From Xiheimicrobium sp033763395 (GTDB lineage Bacteria; Myxococcota; Myxococcia; Myxococcales; Myxococcaceae): a DNA stretch of 64,000 nucleotides. Location: positions 1 to 64,000 of the forward strand of contig JANRKQ010000152.1 of the NCBI GenBank assembly GCA_033763395.1, written 5' to 3'. Of the stretch, positions 25,145 to 32,613 are shown piece by piece. Position 1 is the stretch's first letter, and every line of letters begins with the position of its first letter. Made by a program: the position numbers and the translations under genes. Under the pieces are notes generated by a model that searched no databases, had not been told where the DNA came from, and worked only from the letters and a program-made list of their open reading frames with translations.

Positions 25145-26245
25145 ATGCGCAAGGGACACCACAAGCTCCGCAAGGAGCGCCGCCCCCCGCCGAAGGAACC
25201 CAGGGCTCCGCCACCGCCGGTGCAGCTGCCCGCGCGGGTGAGGGTGCCTCCACTGCCGGCGAAGACGCTCTTGCCGACGCCGGGCACCTTCCTGTGGACG
25301 TGCCGGGAAGGCTTCGAGGGCCCGCTCTTCGAGGAGCTGTGCTGGCACAAGACGTCCGTCACGCTGCTGTCGGCCGGGCTGGTGCAGAGCGAGAAGCTGC
25401 CGCGCGTGATGCCGACGTTCGCGCGCATGGTGTTCCGCGTCGACGCAGTGGTAGCGACACCGCAAGAGGCCGCGCAGGTGCTGGGGCCTCGCCGGCTCAA
25501 GGTGCAGGTGTGGGTGCCCGACACGCAGGCCGGCAACGCACGCGCGGGCGAGTGCGTGGCGTGGGAGTCAACCATCGCCGCGCTGCGCGAGGGGCAGAAC
25601 GACCCCTCTACGCCGTGGAGCGCCTTCGAGTCGGGCGCAGGCCTGGGCCAGGTCTGTCTGGTGGCGCCGCACACGGCAGCGGTGGGCGTGGTGCCTGCGC
25701 GCGAGGCGCTGTCGCTGGCCGCGGGAGGCCGGGCCCGCATGAAGCGCACCGCCGAGGCGCCTTCGCGCGCGGCGATGAAGCTCGACGAAGCGCTCGAGTG
25801 GGTGGGCGTGGCTCCGGGAAAAGGTGATGTCTGCGTCGACCTGGGCTCGGCGCCCGGCGGGTGGACCCGGCGGCTCGTCGAGCGCGGCGCGCGGGTGTGG
25901 AGCGTCGACACGGGCCTGCTCGCGCCCGACCTCGCTTCGCACGGGCGGGTGAAACACTTCCACCAGAGCGCGTTTTCGTTCGCGCCCGACGAGCCGTGCG
26001 ACTGGCTGTTCTGCGACATGGCGTGGCGGCCGCTCGAAGTGGCGCAGCTGCTCGCGAAGTGGGCGCGAAACCGGTGGGCGCGGCAGCTCGTGGCGAACCT
26101 GAAGCTGCCGATGAAGGACAAGCTGCCGACGCTGGTGCGTGCCCGCGCGGCGCTCGAGGCTGGCGGCTGGAGCGACGTGACGTTGCGGCAGCTGTACCAC
26201 GACCGCGATGAGGTGACGGTGAAGGCCATTCGCCGCCACGCGTAG
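25145..26245 (+). CDS. rlmM: RlmM-like 23S rRNA 2'-O-ribose methyltransferase
   Basis: 366 residues. The C-terminal half is an FtsJ/RrmJ-type methyltransferase: APSRAAMKLDEA, SAM motif DLGSAPGGWT, VDTG, CDMAW and NLKLPMK match RlmM, including the catalytic Lys-Asp-Lys pattern. The N-terminal half is shorter and more divergent than the THUMP-like part of E. coli RlmM and opens with a basic, Pro-rich tail (MRKGHHKLRKERRPPPKE). Family role: methylation of C2498 in 23S rRNA. Three bases after kdsD. The RlmM call is good for the catalytic domain; the exact target is inferred. Confidence 0.8.
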   Translation: MRKGHHKLRKERRPPPKEPRAPPPPVQLPARVRVPPLPAKTLLPTPGTFLWTCREGFEGPLFEELCWHKTSVTLLSAGLVQSEKLPRVMPTFARMVFRVDAVVATPQEAAQVLGPRRLKVQVWVPDTQAGNARAGECVAWESTIAALREGQNDPSTPWSAFESGAGLGQVCLVAPHTAAVGVVPAREALSLAAGGRARMKRTAEAPSRAAMKLDEALEWVGVAPGKGDVCVDLGSAPGGWTRRLVERGARVWSVDTGLLAPDLASHGRVKHFHQSAFSFAPDEPCDWLFCDMAWRPLEVAQLLAKWARNRWARQLVANLKLPMKDKLPTLVRARAALEAGGWSDVTLRQLYHDRDEVTVKAIRRHA

Positions 26246-26313
26246 ACAGCTGCCAGCGACGGGTGCGTGCTGGTCCTCGCCACCCGCACCGGGACGTGGC
26301 AGACGCTCACATC

Positions 26314-27063
26314 ATGCGCCTCTCCTTCATCGTCTCGGTCGGACTGTTCCTCGGCTTCATCGTCGCCAGCGCCTGCGGTGGCCGGCCTCCCTGCAACGCC
26401 CAGACGTGCCCGTTGGGCTGCTGTGACACCGCCGGAATCTGCGCCCCCGGCAACAGCTCATCCGCCTGCGGCCAGCGCGGCGCGATGTGCACCTCGTGTG
26501 GGGTGACGTCCGTGTGCTCGAGCGGCACCTGCCAGCAGAACATCGGCGCGGGCGCGGGCTCGGCCGGAGCCGGCAGCGCGGGCGGGGGCACGGCTGGAGG
26601 CGGCTCGGCGGGTGGTGGCTCGGCAGGCGGTGGCTCGGCGGTTGGCGGCGGCCTGGCGGTCGGTGGTGGCGCGGCCGGCGGCGGCTCGGCAGCTGGCGGA
26701 GGCACTGCCGGTGGCTCGAGCGGCGGCCCTGCGGTGGGCGGCGGGTCGGCCGGCGGTGGCAGCTCCCCCAACGCCTCGGCCTACTGCACCCGCCTCGGCA
26801 ACGCGGGAACCCGGTTCTTCGCGGGCCGACCGAACTGCCCGGCGTCGGGCACCAACATCACGCCGAGCTTCGACTTCAACCAGTGCGTTTCGGCGTGGAA
26901 CATCTGCACGACGGCCGATCGCATGGTGCTCAACCAGATCGCCACGTGCCTCGAGGCGGCGCCGGTCTGCGCGCCGGGCAATGAGACCGCCGCGGCCTCG
27001 GCCTTCGTTCAGTGCTTCTCGCTGAGCGAGGCCCTCACGCCCGCGTGCTTCGAGGCCTTCTGA
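26314..27063 (+). CDS. Lipoprotein with Cys-rich head and Gly/Ser/Ala linker
   Basis: 249 residues. Lipobox ASAC gives Cys21. The head has about ten cysteines (PPCNAQTCPLGCCDTAGICAP) and ends near residue 72. A ~75-residue Gly/Ala/Ser linker (GGGSAGGGSAGGGSA repeats) leads to a ~95-residue C-terminal domain with six cysteines (ISASYC-like start, NQCVSAWNIC, CLEAAPVC, VQCFS, PACFEAF). Same layout as the lipoproteins at 5728 and 32614, probably a stalked surface domain. I chose the ATG at 26314, where the signal peptide begins. Convergent with trxB, stops eight bases apart. Confidence 0.75.
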   Translation: MRLSFIVSVGLFLGFIVASACGGRPPCNAQTCPLGCCDTAGICAPGNSSSACGQRGAMCTSCGVTSVCSSGTCQQNIGAGAGSAGAGSAGGGTAGGGSAGGGSAGGGSAVGGGLAVGGGAAGGGSAAGGGTAGGSSGGPAVGGGSAGGGSSPNASAYCTRLGNAGTRFFAGRPNCPASGTNITPSFDFNQCVSAWNICTTADRMVLNQIATCLEAAPVCAPGNETAAASAFVQCFSLSEALTPACFEAF

Positions 27064-27071
27064 CCTGACGG

Positions 27072-28025
27072 TCAGAGGCCCTTCTCGATCATCCACCGCT
27101 CGGCCTCGATGGCCGCCATGCACCCGGTCCCCGCCGCGGTGACGGCCTGGCGGTACGTCGCGTCCATCACGTCGCCGCAGGCGAACACGCCCTCGACGCT
27201 CGTCTTCGCGGTGCCGGGCTGCACCCACAGATAGCCGTTGTCCTGGAGCTTCAGCGTCTTCTCGAAGATCTCAGTCGCCGGCTTGTGGCCGATGGCGACG
27301 AACACGCCCTTCGCGTCGAGCTTCTTCATGTCGCCCGTCTTCAGGTTCTTCACGATGGCGCCGGTGACGCCCTTCGCGTCGCCGACGATCTCTTCGATGG
27401 CCGAGTCCCACACGAACTTGATCTTCGGGTTGTTGAGCGCGCGCTCCTGCATGATCTTCGAGGCGCGCAGCGAGTCGCGGCGGTGCACGACGGTGACCGA
27501 GCTGCAGAGCTTCGACAAGTAGGTCGCCTCTTCCATCGCGGTGTCGCCGCCGCCCACCACGATGACGTCGAGGTTCTTGAAGAAGAACCCGTCACAGGTG
27601 GCGCAGGCCGACACGCCGCGGTTCATGAACTCGTTCTCGCCCTTCGTGTTGAGCCACTTGGCCGAGGCGCCGGTCGCGATGATGACGCTGTCCGACAGGC
27701 ACTGCTTCGACTCGCCCTTGATGTGGAAGGGGCGCTTCGACCAGTCCACCGAGAGCACGTTCTCGAAGTGAATGACGGTGCCGAAGCGCTCGGCCTGCTT
27801 CTGGAAGCGCTCCATGAGCTCGGGGCCCGTGACGGCCTCGGGGAAGCCCGGGTAGTTCTCGACGTCGGTGGTGATCATCAGCTGGCCGCCGGGCACGCGG
27901 CGGGCGTCGTGCTCCGAGGGGCCGCCCGCGAACATGACTGGCTTGAGCCCGGCGCGCGCCGCGTAGATGGCCGCGGTGTACCCCGCGGGGCCTGAGCCGA
28001 TGATGGTGACTTTGTTGGTGTCCAC
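27072..28025 (-). CDS. trxB: Thioredoxin reductase
   Basis: 317 residues. FAD motif GSGPAGYTAAIYAARAG (10-26), redox-active CATC (Cys141, Cys144), NADPH motif VVGGGDTAMEEA and the closing GVFACGDVMD. All features of low-molecular-weight TrxB, which transfers electrons from NADPH to thioredoxin in the cytosol. The start is a GTG at 28025 with GGAG five bases upstream; open frame to 28073 is not needed. Divergent from the cyclic-nucleotide-binding gene with only 88 bases between them for two promoters. Confidence 0.93.
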   Translation of the reverse strand: MDTNKVTIIGSGPAGYTAAIYAARAGLKPVMFAGGPSEHDARRVPGGQLMITTDVENYPGFPEAVTGPELMERFQKQAERFGTVIHFENVLSVDWSKRPFHIKGESKQCLSDSVIIATGASAKWLNTKGENEFMNRGVSACATCDGFFFKNLDVIVVGGGDTAMEEATYLSKLCSSVTVVHRRDSLRASKIMQERALNNPKIKFVWDSAIEEIVGDAKGVTGAIVKNLKTGDMKKLDAKGVFVAIGHKPATEIFEKTLKLQDNGYLWVQPGTAKTSVEGVFACGDVMDATYRQAVTAAGTGCMAAIEAERWMIEKGL

Positions 28026-28113
28026 GGTGACTCCAGAAGGGGGTGAGGCCTGCGCGGGGCTTGAGATGCGCAAATGCGGACAACGGTTTCAAGTCTGCTA
28101 CGAACCCACCTGA

Positions 28114-28581
28114 ATGGACGTCGAATTCTTGAGGAAAGTGCCGCTGTTCGAGGGCCTGACGTCGGCGCAGCTGCGCAAGCTCATGGCGGCGCTCAAGAAG
28201 GTCGAGTTCCCGGGTTCCTCGCACATCTTCCGCGAAGGAGAAGCTGGCCAGTCGATGTTCCTCATCACCGACGGCAAGGTGCGCATCTCGAAGATGGTGC
28301 CGGGCATCGGCGAAGAGGCCCTCGCGATTCTCGAGAAGGGCCAGTACTTCGGCGAGATGTCGCTCATCGAAGACGGCCCGCGGAGCGCCGACGCCATCGC
28401 GCACACGAGCTGCGAGCTCTACGAGCTGTCCCGCGACAAGCTCGACCAGGTGATGTTCACCGACAAGGAGCTCGCCTCGGTGCTGCTGTGGACGTTCGTG
28501 CGCACCCTGTCGGCGCGGCTGCGTGAGACGAACGACAAGATTCGGGCGTTCTTCGCGCTGTCGTCCTTCGGGCCGCGCTGA
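28114..28581 (+). CDS. Single-domain cyclic nucleotide-binding protein
   Basis: 155 residues, one cNMP-binding domain (CAP_ED). The fold opens LRKVPLFEGLTSAQLRKL, with IFREGEAGQSMFLITDGKVRI and the phosphate-binding cassette YFGEMSLIEDGPRSADAIA; the Arg and Glu that hold the cyclic phosphate are present. No DNA-binding or catalytic domain follows, only a C-terminal helix, so it may act by binding a partner. Stand-alone proteins of this type are common in myxobacteria. A hairpin follows the stop. Confidence 0.85.
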   Translation: MDVEFLRKVPLFEGLTSAQLRKLMAALKKVEFPGSSHIFREGEAGQSMFLITDGKVRISKMVPGIGEEALAILEKGQYFGEMSLIEDGPRSADAIAHTSCELYELSRDKLDQVMFTDKELASVLLWTFVRTLSARLRETNDKIRAFFALSSFGPR

Positions 28582-28589
28582 AACGAAAC

Positions 28590-28618
28590 GGGCTGGCCAC
28601 GGAGTCCGTGACCAGCCC
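28590..28618. terminator. Hairpin between convergent genes, probable bidirectional terminator
   Basis: Two 13-base arms (gggctggccacgg and ccgtgaccagccc) pair with a single mismatch around the loop agt. It sits nine bases after the stop at 28581 and 25 bases beyond the stop of the minus-strand gene ending at 28644. There is no T tract, as is common in GC-rich genomes, so strength is unknown. Confidence 0.7.
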
Positions 28619-28643
28619 AGAGGCCCTCACGCTCGGCCCCTTC

Positions 28644-29369
28644 TCAGGGCAGGCCGCCATCGGCCGACGAGCCCCACTGCACGCGCGCGTCCTTCGGCTG
28701 CATCGTCGACCACACCATGCCGCCCGCGTCGGGCGCCTGCATCGGCGCGGACTCCTGGGTGCGGCGCACGCCGAGCCAGCCCATGGCGTTGAAGCGGCGC
28801 GTCTTGTCGGCCGGAATCACCACATCGGTGGCGCCCACGCCGCGCTGGTCGATGACGCTGAAGTCGAGCTTGTTCTCGCCGGTGACGATGACCTCGAGGC
28901 GCTCCTCGCGGGCGATCGCCGGCCCCTGCCACGCGAAGGTGAAGGCCTGGCCCGCGGGGATGCTGAGCATCGCCGGCACGCTCACGTCGGGAATGGCGCT
29001 CACCGGCACCGAGAAGCGCTGCCCATCGACGTTCGTGTAGACGAAGGTGCCCGTCACCTTCCCGGGGAACTGCGCCTCGTGCCAGCCGGGTACGTCGACG
29101 TACGAGAGCGCCTTCTCGTTGAACGTCACCTTCGCCGGGTCGTTCAGCTCCAGCAGCGTGCCGAGGGCATTGCCGAGGCGGAACGTCGCGCGCGCGTACG
29201 TCACGTCGGTGTTGGCGTCGTAGTACAGCCAGTACTGGGTAAAGATGCGGTCCTGGCGCACGACGGACGAGTCTTCGCCGCCGCACCCCCGGCCAGCGGC
29301 GCCCGTGAGCAGCGGGAGCGCGAGGAGCAGCACGAACAACGAGCGGCGGGTCAGCGGTGAAGTGGTCAT
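28644..29369 (-). CDS. Putative exported lipoprotein, unknown function
   Basis: 241 residues. The N-terminus MTTSPLTRRSLFVLLLALPLL is a signal peptide with a possible twin-arginine motif (TRRSLFV); Cys29 in GRGCGG is a candidate lipidation site but the lipobox is poor. The mature part looks beta-rich: QYWLYYDANTDVTYARATFRLGNALG, then alternating strands through VIVTGENKLDFSVIDQ. No family recognised. Start set at the ATG at 29369, where the signal begins. Downstream of comM by about 110 bases on the same strand. Confidence 0.7.
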   Translation of the reverse strand: MTTSPLTRRSLFVLLLALPLLTGAAGRGCGGEDSSVVRQDRIFTQYWLYYDANTDVTYARATFRLGNALGTLLELNDPAKVTFNEKALSYVDVPGWHEAQFPGKVTGTFVYTNVDGQRFSVPVSAIPDVSVPAMLSIPAGQAFTFAWQGPAIAREERLEVIVTGENKLDFSVIDQRGVGATDVVIPADKTRRFNAMGWLGVRRTQESAPMQAPDAGGMVWSTMQPKDARVQWGSSADGGLP

Positions 29370-29478
29370 GCCCCGGGGCCTTCGCAAGGCACGCGCCAGT
29401 CGGTGACGCACGTCGTGACGCGGGCTTGGCCGCCGCCGGGGCTCGTGGGCCTGCGACCGCGGTTGCACCTCATGCAAC

Positions 29479-31077
29479 TCAGGTGGAAGGCGCCTGGGGC
29501 CGACGACGCCGCGCGAGCTCTTCGGGCGTGGTGCCCAGCGGAGAGAGCCAGGCGCGGCCGTCCATCGCGCGGCACGAGATGGCGAAGGCGAGGTCGGTCT
29601 CGTGGATGACGTCGTGCCCCTCGAGGTCTGCGCGGGTGCGCGCCAGCTTGAGAATGCGGTCGTGCGCGCGCGCAGACAGGCCGTAGCCCCGCACCGCGCG
29701 CTCGAGCAGCTTCTTCTGCACGGGGCCGAGCGCGCAGAACCGGGCGAGCTGCTGCGGCGTCATCTGCGCGTTGGTGAGGATGCCCGGCGTGTCGACGAAG
29801 CGGTGCGCCTGACGCCGCCGCGCCTCTTCCACCCGGTCGCGAAACCACGCCGACGGCCTGCGCCGCGACGACAGCTCGGTCATGGTGGCCACCTCGACGG
29901 GCCGGGACTGCAGCATGATGTCGATGCGGTCGAGCAGCGGGCCCGAGATGCGCGCGTGGTAGTCGAGCACGCGGCTGCGCGGGCACTCGCACTGGCGGCC
30001 CGCCACGTTGAAGTAGCCGCACGGGCACGGGTTCATCGCCGCCACCAGCATCACCTCGCACGGGTAGCTCACGTGCTGGTTGGCGCGCGCCAGGCGAATG
30101 ACGCCCTCTTCCAGCGGCTGCCGCAGCACCTCGAGTACGTGCCGGCGGAACTCGGGCAGCTCGTCGAGGAACAGCACGCCCCGGTGCGCCATCGACAGCT
30201 CGCCTGGCCGCGCCTGGGGCCCACCGCCGACGAGGCCAGCGTCGCTGATGGTGTGGTGAGGCGCGCGGAAGGGCCGCTCGCGAATGAGGGCCGCGTCGGG
30301 CGGCACGAGGCCCAGCACCGAGTAGATGCGGGTGACGTCGAGCGCCTCGTCGAAGCGCATCGGTGGCAGAATCGTCGGGAGCCGCCGCGCGAGCATCGTC
30401 TTGCCGCTCCCCGGAGGCCCGCACACCAACACGTTGTGCGCCCCCGCCGCGGCGAGCTCGAAGGCGTCCTTCACCTCGTCCTGACCGCGCACGTCGGCCA
30501 TGTCGAGCACGTGCTCGGGCCGCCGCACCTGGGCGTCGGGCGTGCGCTGGAACGCCGGCAGGAGCGCTTCACCCGCCAGGTGCGCGACGGCCTCGCCGAT
30601 GGTCTCGACCGCATACACGTGAATGCCCTCGACGAGCGCGGCCTCGGCGGCGTTCTCGCGCGGCACCATCACGCCCCGAAAACCGGCGTCGCGCGCCGCC
30701 ATGGCCAGGGGCAGCACGCCACGCACCGGCTTGAGCGCGCCGTCGAGTGACAGCTCTCCGCCGAACAGCAGCCCGTCGAGGGCCTCGGGTGCGAGCAGAC
30801 CTCCCGCGGCGAGCACGCCGAGCGCGATGGGCAGCTCGAACAACGGGCCTTCCTTCTTCAGGTCGGCCGGCGCCAGGTTCACCGTGATGCGCTTCTGCGG
30901 CAGCACGAAGCCGCAGTTCTTGAGCGCCGACACCACCCGCACCTTGCTCTCCTTCACCGCGCCGTCGGGCAGCCCCACGACGTTGAAGAACGGCAGGCCC
31001 AGCGCCATGTCGACCTCGACCTCGACCACCACCGCCTCGATGCCCACCAGGGCCCCCGACCGCACCCGCGCCAGCAT
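29479..31077 (-). CDS. comM: ComM/YifB-family Mg-chelatase-like AAA+ ATPase
   Basis: 532 residues. An N-terminal Lon-protease-like S5 domain (about 1-165, GLPFFNVVGLPDGAVKESKVRV) precedes the AAA+ core: Walker A GPPGSGKT at 220-227, the RPFRAPHHTISDAGLVGGG segment, Walker B GVLFLDELPEF, and a zinc-like Cys group CPCGYFNVAGRQCEC. The Mg_chelatase C-terminal domain completes it. Family members drive branch migration during natural transformation. Start at the ATG at 31077 with GAGGGG seven bases upstream. No other competence gene nearby. Confidence 0.9.
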   Translation of the reverse strand: MLARVRSGALVGIEAVVVEVEVDMALGLPFFNVVGLPDGAVKESKVRVVSALKNCGFVLPQKRITVNLAPADLKKEGPLFELPIALGVLAAGGLLAPEALDGLLFGGELSLDGALKPVRGVLPLAMAARDAGFRGVMVPRENAAEAALVEGIHVYAVETIGEAVAHLAGEALLPAFQRTPDAQVRRPEHVLDMADVRGQDEVKDAFELAAAGAHNVLVCGPPGSGKTMLARRLPTILPPMRFDEALDVTRIYSVLGLVPPDAALIRERPFRAPHHTISDAGLVGGGPQARPGELSMAHRGVLFLDELPEFRRHVLEVLRQPLEEGVIRLARANQHVSYPCEVMLVAAMNPCPCGYFNVAGRQCECPRSRVLDYHARISGPLLDRIDIMLQSRPVEVATMTELSSRRRPSAWFRDRVEEARRRQAHRFVDTPGILTNAQMTPQQLARFCALGPVQKKLLERAVRGYGLSARAHDRILKLARTRADLEGHDVIHETDLAFAISCRAMDGRAWLSPLGTTPEELARRRRPQAPST

Positions 31078-31321
31078 GTGTCCACCCCTCGTTGCCGCGA
31101 GCGCCGACGTGACGCTCCGCACGAGGTGCATTGAGCAAGCCGCGCGCCGCGCGGAGGGCGGCCCTATGTGCCGGTCGTTGGGGCGTCTCTCAGCCGGTGA
31201 GAAGCCGAGTGGAGTCCACGTGTCCGTCCTCACGATGAGATCGACGACGCACCCAGGGCCTTTCGGCGCGTGCGGCGTGGCGGTGAAATGCGGGCCTCGC
31301 GACGACCCGCGCGCTCGCGGA

Positions 31322-31927
31322 CTACCCGATGAGATCGGGCCTCAACGCGGCGAGCTGCTCCCGGAAGGCGGGCTCGGTGGTGAAGACGCGCCCGTGCATC
31401 CCGAGGCCAGTCGCGGCGTCGGCGTAGCGGGCGACGTCATCGAAGAAGACAGCCCGCGACGGAGGCACCTTCGCCAGCGCGAGCGCGCGCTCGTAGATGG
31501 CCGGCTCGGGCTTCACGTGGCCGACCTCGTACGAGAGCACCAGGCCGTCGAAGCGCTCGAGCACCGGCAGCCGCGGCCGCAGCCACGCGACGTGCTGGTC
31601 GTGCGTGTTCGAGAGCAGCACGAGGCGAACCCGCCCCACCAGGTGCTCGACGGTGCGCACCATCTCGTGGTGGAGCGTGAAGTGACAGTTCCACAGCGCG
31701 AACCAGGCCTCAGGCGTGAGGGTTCGGCCGAGCCGCTCGACGAGCTCGAGGCGCAGCGCGTCTCCCGGGAGCAGCCCACGGTTCACCCGGTCCCACAGCC
31801 CGCCATCGAGCCGCGCGCGCATCGCCTCGCGGGTGGTGCCGAACGCCTTCGCCATCTCGTCGAACAGCTTCTCGTTGTCGTGGAACGCCAGCACGTTGCC
31901 GAGGTCGAGGATGAGGGCGTCGATCAT
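31322..31927 (-). CDS. HAD-family phosphatase (YihX-like)
   Basis: 201 residues. HAD motif I is LDLGNVL (nucleophile Asp8; the second Asp of DxD is Gly as in YihX-like sugar phosphatases), motif II LLSNTHD, motif III Lys in GHVKPEPAIYERAL, motif IV FFDDVARYADAATGLGMHG. Expected to dephosphorylate a small phosphorylated metabolite in the cytosol. Its ATG overlaps the stop of the upstream PLD gene (ATGA), so the two are coupled and may act on one pathway. Confidence 0.85.
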   Translation of the reverse strand: MIDALILDLGNVLAFHDNEKLFDEMAKAFGTTREAMRARLDGGLWDRVNRGLLPGDALRLELVERLGRTLTPEAWFALWNCHFTLHHEMVRTVEHLVGRVRLVLLSNTHDQHVAWLRPRLPVLERFDGLVLSYEVGHVKPEPAIYERALALAKVPPSRAVFFDDVARYADAATGLGMHGRVFTTEPAFREQLAALRPDLIG

Positions 31928-32577
31928 CGGGCCCTCCCCAGCCGCCGGGCGCGGCCCAGCACGATGCCCGACGAGCCACGGCTCCGCGTGCGGGTCGGCA
32001 GCCTGGGGCCTTCTCCGATGGGGTCGGGGCACACGTCGAAGAGCCGGCAGGTGCGGCACGAGGCGCCGCTCCACACCGCGTCGAAGAGCGCGCTCACCCG
32101 GTCGATGGTGTCGAAGTCTTCGGTCGAGAAGCCCACCTCGAAGTTGCGCGCGTCGGCGTGCTTCGCGCCCAGCCCTGCGCCGGTGAGATTGGCGCTGCCG
32201 ACGTAGAGCCACGCGCCGTCGACGAGCACCGCCTTGAAGTGCACCCGCGGGCACAGCTTGAGCTCCATGCGCGCGCCACCGGCGCCGCCGTCACGAACGA
32301 GCCGCTCGTGCCGGTCGAACGCCGCACGGAAGGGCCGCGAGGGGAGCTCGGCGTGGAGCACCCGCACCGTCACGCCCCGCTTCGCGAGCGCCGCGAACAG
32401 GTCGGCCACGGGCCGGAAGTCGCCGTCGAGCTCCACCAACATGGCCTTGACGTTGGCGGTGGCGATGAGCACCGACTCGCGCGCCTTCGCCATGCGCTCG
32501 AGGACGACGCGACGGTACAGCGCCTCGCCCGAGAGGAACTCCGCCTCGATGGGATGCACGGCGTAGGAGTCTGACAT
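31924..32577 (-). CDS. Single-HKD phospholipase D-like protein with C-terminal Cys cluster
   Basis: 217 residues. One HKD motif, HFKAVLVDGAWLYVGSANLTGAG, with the His, Lys, Asp and GSxN residues intact; N-terminal VLIATANVK is the usual first strand. A single HKD means the active enzyme must dimerise, as in Nuc-type nucleases. After the PLD fold comes CRTCRLFDVCPDP, a possible metal or Fe-S Cys cluster, then a basic tail (RTRSRGSS, RARRLGRAR). Could be a nuclease or lipid-processing enzyme. Start at the ATG at 32577; upstream open frame on this strand is antisense to a Gly/Ser tract. Coupled to the HAD gene. Confidence 0.8.
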   Translation of the reverse strand: MSDSYAVHPIEAEFLSGEALYRRVVLERMAKARESVLIATANVKAMLVELDGDFRPVADLFAALAKRGVTVRVLHAELPSRPFRAAFDRHERLVRDGGAGGARMELKLCPRVHFKAVLVDGAWLYVGSANLTGAGLGAKHADARNFEVGFSTEDFDTIDRVSALFDAVWSGASCRTCRLFDVCPDPIGEGPRLPTRTRSRGSSGIVLGRARRLGRAR

Positions 32578-32613
32578 GTTCGCGCGCCGCTCCGGGGGGC
32601 TATCCTCCGGGGA

